From positions 1-9,076 of the forward strand of contig CALARR010000180.1 of NCBI GenBank assembly GCA_937889015.1: 9,076 bases of DNA. The letters are read 5' to 3'. Under the pieces are notes generated by a model. It was not told the origin of the DNA. It worked only from the letters and a program-made list of their open reading frames with translations, and searched no databases. Origin of the DNA: an uncultured Planctomycetales bacterium. GTDB taxonomy: Bacteria > Planctomycetota > Planctomycetia > Pirellulales > Thermoguttaceae. Every line of letters starts with the position of its first letter. Position 1 is the stretch's first letter. This document shows positions 6,017-9,076 of the stretch, one piece after another. Made by a program: the position numbers and the translations under genes.

Positions 6017-7459
6017 CTAGCCACCGTGGCCGCTGTCCTTGCGCAGCCCGCGCTGCCGAAGCCCTTCGGCCGACCCCAGCGCATGCGGCGGTCCTTCGTG
6101 CCGCGGTTGAGCCGACGCCGCAGCGGCCGACCGTCCCAGGCCCAAGCGGCGCAACCAGGGGAACAACAGGCTGGCGTTCTGGCGCAAGTAGTCCCAGCGG
6201 AAGTAGTACCGCCGCGCGCACCATTGGTGCCGCTCGGACAGCTCCTCGGGCGTCAAGTGGTCGCAGCGCATCACTGGCGTGAACACCGAGTAGCGGCTGA
6301 AATCGAAGTCCAGAATCCGCTCCTTGCTCTGCTGGAAGAACTCCGTGCCCGGATAGGGCGTGACGATGTTGAAGTTGGCGTACGTCGGCCCGACCTGCTT
6401 GGCGTAGCGCACCACCTGCGCGATCGATTCCCGGGTATCTTCCGGAAAGCCGATCATGAACCCGGCCACGGTACGGATGCCGAGGCTCCGGCACAAGGCC
6501 ACGAACTCCACCTGGCGATCGTCCGGCATGGGCGCCCGGTGATACTTGCGCAGCGTCGCGGCGTCCGGCGTCTCAATGCCCACCGTGATGCTCGTCAGGC
6601 CCACGCGCTGCAGCACGCGCAGCGTTTCCGCCGGCATCAGGTCGATCCGCGTCTCCACCGAAAACTGGATCTTCCGCGGCAGCCGGCCCAGCAACTCCGC
6701 CAACTGGAACACGTTCTTGCGCTTCGCGCCGAACAACGGATCGCGGAACTTGAAGGACCGGAACCCCCAGCGCCGGATCCCGTGGCGAATCTCCTCCGCC
6801 ACGGCCTCCGGGGCGCGCGTCCGCAGGCTGTTCTCCACCACGATGTACGGACAGTAGTTGCACTTCATCGAACAGCCCCGGCTGGACTGCACCAGGGCCG
6901 TGGGAAACCGCCAGAAATCGTAGCCGATGCGGAACCGCTGGGGATCGAAAGGGGACCAGTCGGGCAGCGGCAGCGAGTCCAGGTCCTCGATCGTTCCCAG
7001 TTGGATCGTGGCGTCGGGCCGCTGCAGGACCTCGTCCAGCCGCCACAGCAGTTGTTCCGGCTCGCCCTTGACCACCGTCACGCCCGGCCGCTGAAACATC
7101 TCCGGCAAGACCGTGGCCACGGTGCCCACCACCAACACGCGCGCGGCCGGATTCTGCGCCAGCGCCTGCGAAATGGCCTGCTGCTCCAGGTGGAGGGTCA
7201 CCAGCGAAGGGCAGAAGATGTACAGGTCGCCGTCGCTGGGCACCTGGTCCTCGACGTACTGCACCTCATGCCCCAGCCGGCGAAAGGCGGACGCCAGATA
7301 CGCATAGCACAGGGCCACGGGACGCCGGTCGCGCGTGTAGAAGTAACGCACCAACCGGCCGCGAAAACCGCCGCCGGCAGGCCACATGCCCACGCCCATG
7401 CCGCCGGCAAAGTCCTTCGAGGCGTTCAACTGCCGCGTGTCCCACAGCACAATCTTCAT
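6017..7459 (-). CDS. B12-binding-like radical SAM enzyme
   Basis: This is a radical SAM protein of the BchE-like class with an N-terminal Rossmann-type domain. The 480-residue product has the 4Fe-4S motif C196xxxC200xxC203 (numbered from ATG 7459), with further family signatures: a VGIETP strand, GFMIGFPEDT and TPYPGTEFF. The N-terminal part (about 45-145) ends in VVKGEPEQLL, like the B12-binding domain of this class, but I see no DxHxxG cobalamin-ligating motif, so cobalamin would be bound base-off without His or not at all. The last 40 residues are Arg/Gly/Ala/His-rich and unlike a folded domain. ATG 7459 is preferred over GTG 7462 because GGAG lies 6 nt before the ATG. It follows the glycosyltransferase by 30 bp. 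Substrate unknown; a lipid or head-group modification is inferred from the neighbour. Confidence 0.88.
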   Translation of the reverse strand: MKIVLWDTRQLNASKDFAGGMGVGMWPAGGGFRGRLVRYFYTRDRRPVALCYAYLASAFRRLGHEVQYVEDQVPSDGDLYIFCPSLVTLHLEQQAISQALAQNPAARVLVVGTVATVLPEMFQRPGVTVVKGEPEQLLWRLDEVLQRPDATIQLGTIEDLDSLPLPDWSPFDPQRFRIGYDFWRFPTALVQSSRGCSMKCNYCPYIVVENSLRTRAPEAVAEEIRHGIRRWGFRSFKFRDPLFGAKRKNVFQLAELLGRLPRKIQFSVETRIDLMPAETLRVLQRVGLTSITVGIETPDAATLRKYHRAPMPDDRQVEFVALCRSLGIRTVAGFMIGFPEDTRESIAQVVRYAKQVGPTYANFNIVTPYPGTEFFQQSKERILDFDFSRYSVFTPVMRCDHLTPEELSERHQWCARRYYFRWDYLRQNASLLFPWLRRLGLGRSAAAASAQPRHEGPPHALGSAEGLRQRGLRKDSGHGG

Positions 7460-7465
7460 CACGCA

Positions 7466-7484
7466 CTCCAGATCTTGAAAGATC
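7466..7484 (-). promoter_or_regulatory. Shine-Dalgarno and small palindrome before the radical SAM gene
   Basis: GGAG (7466-7469, minus strand) lies 6 nt before ATG 7459 and only 3 nt before the overlapping GTG 7462, which decides the start. Directly upstream, GATCTT and AAGATC (7471-7484) form a 6-bp inverted repeat around two bases, filling much of the 30-bp gap after the glycosyltransferase stop. It could make a small hairpin that modulates translation of the second gene, or be chance. Confidence 0.6.
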
Positions 7485-7489
7485 GAGAC

Positions 7490-8803
7490 TCAACCGGCCT
7501 TGCGCCGGTCAGACCAGTTCGGGACCTCTTCCTGCGCCTGCCGCGCGCCGCTCGCGATGGGAATGATGTCCGGCCCATCGCCCACGGCCTCGCCCACCGC
7601 GCGGACCCGCCCGTCCGAATCCAGCCAGTAATCGATCCCCCGCCACACGATCCGGCGACGGAACAGCGAACGCATCAGCCCCAGCCAGTTGAACATCCCC
7701 GCCAGCGGCGCGGCCCACAGATCGAAACGCCGTGCCGGCCCCATCCGCTTGGCCAGGTAGGGAAAATAGACCGACACCAGGTCCTGCCGCACCCAGCATC
7801 GCAGCACGCTCAATACGTAGTACGCCGCTGCTGCCCCCAGGACCGCCGATGTCCAGGGCCGGCCCCCAATCCATCCCGCCGCGGCCAGCCACATCGTTAG
7901 CAGCAGGAAGGCGTTCACCACGCTCGCCGACACCAGCCCCAACAGCCAATACCCACGCGCGTAGAACCGGCCGACCTGGTATTGCCGCTGTAGAAAGGCC
8001 AGCGCCTCGCGCACGTTCATGTCCAATGGCGAGGCGATCATGCACGCCGGCTCGAATTGCACCTGCAGGCCGTGTTGCCGCAACACTCGCGTGACCACCA
8101 GGTCGTCGCTCAAAGTGCCTTCCCACCGCGCGCGAACGTCCAACGCCTCGAACACGCGCCGCCGCATGGCCCACGAACCGCCCCAAACCAAAAACCGCCG
8201 CCCATGCCCCAGCAGCAACGCCACCCCGCAGTTGATGCTGTACACGGCCCAGTTGGCCCACGTGTCGCCTTCGGGCACGAACCAGCGATAGCCGGTGACT
8301 GCGCCCACCTTGGGATCGGACAAGCGATCCACCAACGACCGCAGCCATTGCCGCCGCGGACGCGCATCGCCATCCACGAACGCCAGGTAGGTCACGTCCG
8401 CCGAAATCGCCGCCGTCGCCGCCTGGAGATTGTGTACCTTTTGCCCGCTGTGTGCCGCCCGGCCCGCAAACACGATCCGCGCGCGCAGGCGCGTGTGCTC
8501 GGCAATCACCCGGCGGATCACCGCGCAGGCCGGATCCAAGGGGCTTTCCACCACGAACACCAGTTCGTAGTTGCGATAGTCTTGCTGGAACAGGGCGCGC
8601 AGGTTGTCTTCGAAACCGACGTCCAGGCCTTTGCAGGGGGCGATGATCGCGGCCTTGCCGCGGCGCCGAGCACCAACCCCCAGCGCGCGCATACGACCGC
8701 GCGCAAAGCGACGATTCTCCCAGGTGTGGATCAGCATCAAGGCTGCGTGCACCAGGACGATCGTCGCCAGAACGGAATATGCCGTCAGGGCCCAATGCTC
8801 CAT
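7490..8803 (-). CDS. Membrane GT2/GT21-type glycosyltransferase (ceramide glucosyltransferase-like)
   Basis: The enzyme should move a sugar from a nucleotide-sugar to a lipid acceptor at the cytoplasmic membrane. The 437-residue protein has an N-terminal membrane helix (about 5-26), a GT-A domain with APCKG (55-59), GFEDNLRALFQQDY (63-76), the metal-binding VDGDA (143-147) and the SDD catalytic motif (232-234), then QVGRFY (276-281) in place of the usual QxxRW, and C-terminal hydrophobic segments near 286-311, 318-336 and 363-380. The GFEDNL/SDD layout resembles ceramide glucosyltransferase and HpnI-type enzymes. The frame is open to 9004, but the extra 67 codons look like spurious Arg/Pro/Trp-rich sequence, and ATG 8803 starts directly before the membrane helix. 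Only a weak GGGG lies upstream. It is the first gene of a pair with the radical SAM gene; sugar and acceptor cannot be told. Confidence 0.88.
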   Translation of the reverse strand: MEHWALTAYSVLATIVLVHAALMLIHTWENRRFARGRMRALGVGARRRGKAAIIAPCKGLDVGFEDNLRALFQQDYRNYELVFVVESPLDPACAVIRRVIAEHTRLRARIVFAGRAAHSGQKVHNLQAATAAISADVTYLAFVDGDARPRRQWLRSLVDRLSDPKVGAVTGYRWFVPEGDTWANWAVYSINCGVALLLGHGRRFLVWGGSWAMRRRVFEALDVRARWEGTLSDDLVVTRVLRQHGLQVQFEPACMIASPLDMNVREALAFLQRQYQVGRFYARGYWLLGLVSASVVNAFLLLTMWLAAAGWIGGRPWTSAVLGAAAAYYVLSVLRCWVRQDLVSVYFPYLAKRMGPARRFDLWAAPLAGMFNWLGLMRSLFRRRIVWRGIDYWLDSDGRVRAVGEAVGDGPDIIPIASGARQAQEEVPNWSDRRKAG

Positions 8804-9076
8804 CTTGCCCCGCCCACTGGGACCCGCATGGTCGATGAACCGCGGTGCCCAGCGGCAGCCCGGTCTTCCCGGCACGCCCTCCGGCGGCCGACACCATCGA
8901 CAGTGCAGAGCCCTACGAACCTTCCATGGATCCGAACAGGATACTCGCCCAGCACCCGCGAAATGGGGGATGCCAAGCGTGTGCAAGATACCCACCCGGC
9001 CCAATGGGATGGATATCAGGAACCGGCCCTCCGAGGAGACGATCGCGCGGCAGAGGACGGCATACGACTCCTATCG
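8804..9076. other. Region upstream of the glycosyltransferase
   Basis: These 273 bp reach the window edge without a gene I can support. The region should carry the promoter of the glycosyltransferase and radical SAM pair, but no convincing -35/-10 pair is visible; TATCCT and TTGCAC occur on the minus strand at poor spacing. A 15-residue minus-strand frame (9063-9016) has AGGAG before it but no other support. Confidence 0.4.

Noticed and set aside
6055..6070. GCCGAA / TTCGGC hairpin inside the radical SAM 3' end
   Set aside because: It lies within the coding sequence; a 6-bp stem in GC-rich DNA is easily due to chance.
5744..7900. 718-codon open frame on the plus strand
   Set aside because: It lies opposite the radical SAM and glycosyltransferase genes, is rich in His, Arg, Gln and Pro without any motif, and reflects GC codon bias on the real strand.
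8804..9004. 67-residue N-terminal extension of the glycosyltransferase
   Set aside because: The extension lacks the hydrophobic start of the family; the membrane helix begins right after ATG 8803.
9016..9063. 15-residue minus-strand frame with AGGAG upstream
   Set aside because: Too short, GC-biased composition, and at the window edge without other support.
1..9076. tRNA, rRNA, insertion sequence or phage genes
   Set aside because: No cloverleaf, ribosomal RNA segment, transposase, integrase or target-site duplication was seen.

Overview
The window is GC-rich bacterial DNA carrying seven protein genes and a structured intergenic region. The lineage is most likely Planctomycetota (Pirellulales-like). 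That is an inference from the base composition, the Sulfotransf_3-type sulfotransferase, a 7-bp tandem array beside a gene, Shine-Dalgarno motifs that are missing at most first genes, and an intergenic element that resembles dispersed repeats I remember from that phylum. No marker gene in the window settles it.

Left part, plus strand: a (TCCCTAA)n array (1-54) ends 12 bp before accD, the zinc-finger beta subunit of acetyl-CoA carboxylase carboxyltransferase (67-918). A GC hairpin and about 390 bp without a gene follow, then uppP (1308-2111), the undecaprenyl-diphosphate phosphatase. Both are core lipid and envelope genes. uppP converges on the next block.

Middle, minus strand (read right to left): a tightly packed three-gene operon. 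It holds a stand-alone 3-hydroxyacyl-CoA dehydrogenase that looks like the dehydrogenase half of FadB/FadJ (5668-4346), a PAPS-dependent sulfotransferase (4339-3110) whose Shine-Dalgarno covers the upstream stop codon, and a classical short-chain dehydrogenase (3113-2250) that overlaps the sulfotransferase by ATGA. A dehydrogenase, sulfotransferase, reductase set suggests making and sulfating a hydroxylated lipid-like compound. The substrate is unknown.

Right part, minus strand: a membrane GT2/GT21-type (ceramide-glucosyltransferase-like) glycosyltransferase (8803-7490) is followed 30 bp later by a B12-binding-like radical SAM enzyme (7459-6017). About 350 bp with five successive inverted repeats and a TATACT promoter-like box separate this pair from the three-gene operon. 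A glycosyltransferase plus radical SAM pair recalls HpnI/HpnJ of hopanoid head-group synthesis, but similarity is not close enough by eye to assign that role. The five minus-strand genes together may form a lipid or glycolipid tailoring region; this is a hypothesis.

Translation signals differ by position: three internal genes have clear Shine-Dalgarno motifs, while the four first genes have none or only a weak one.
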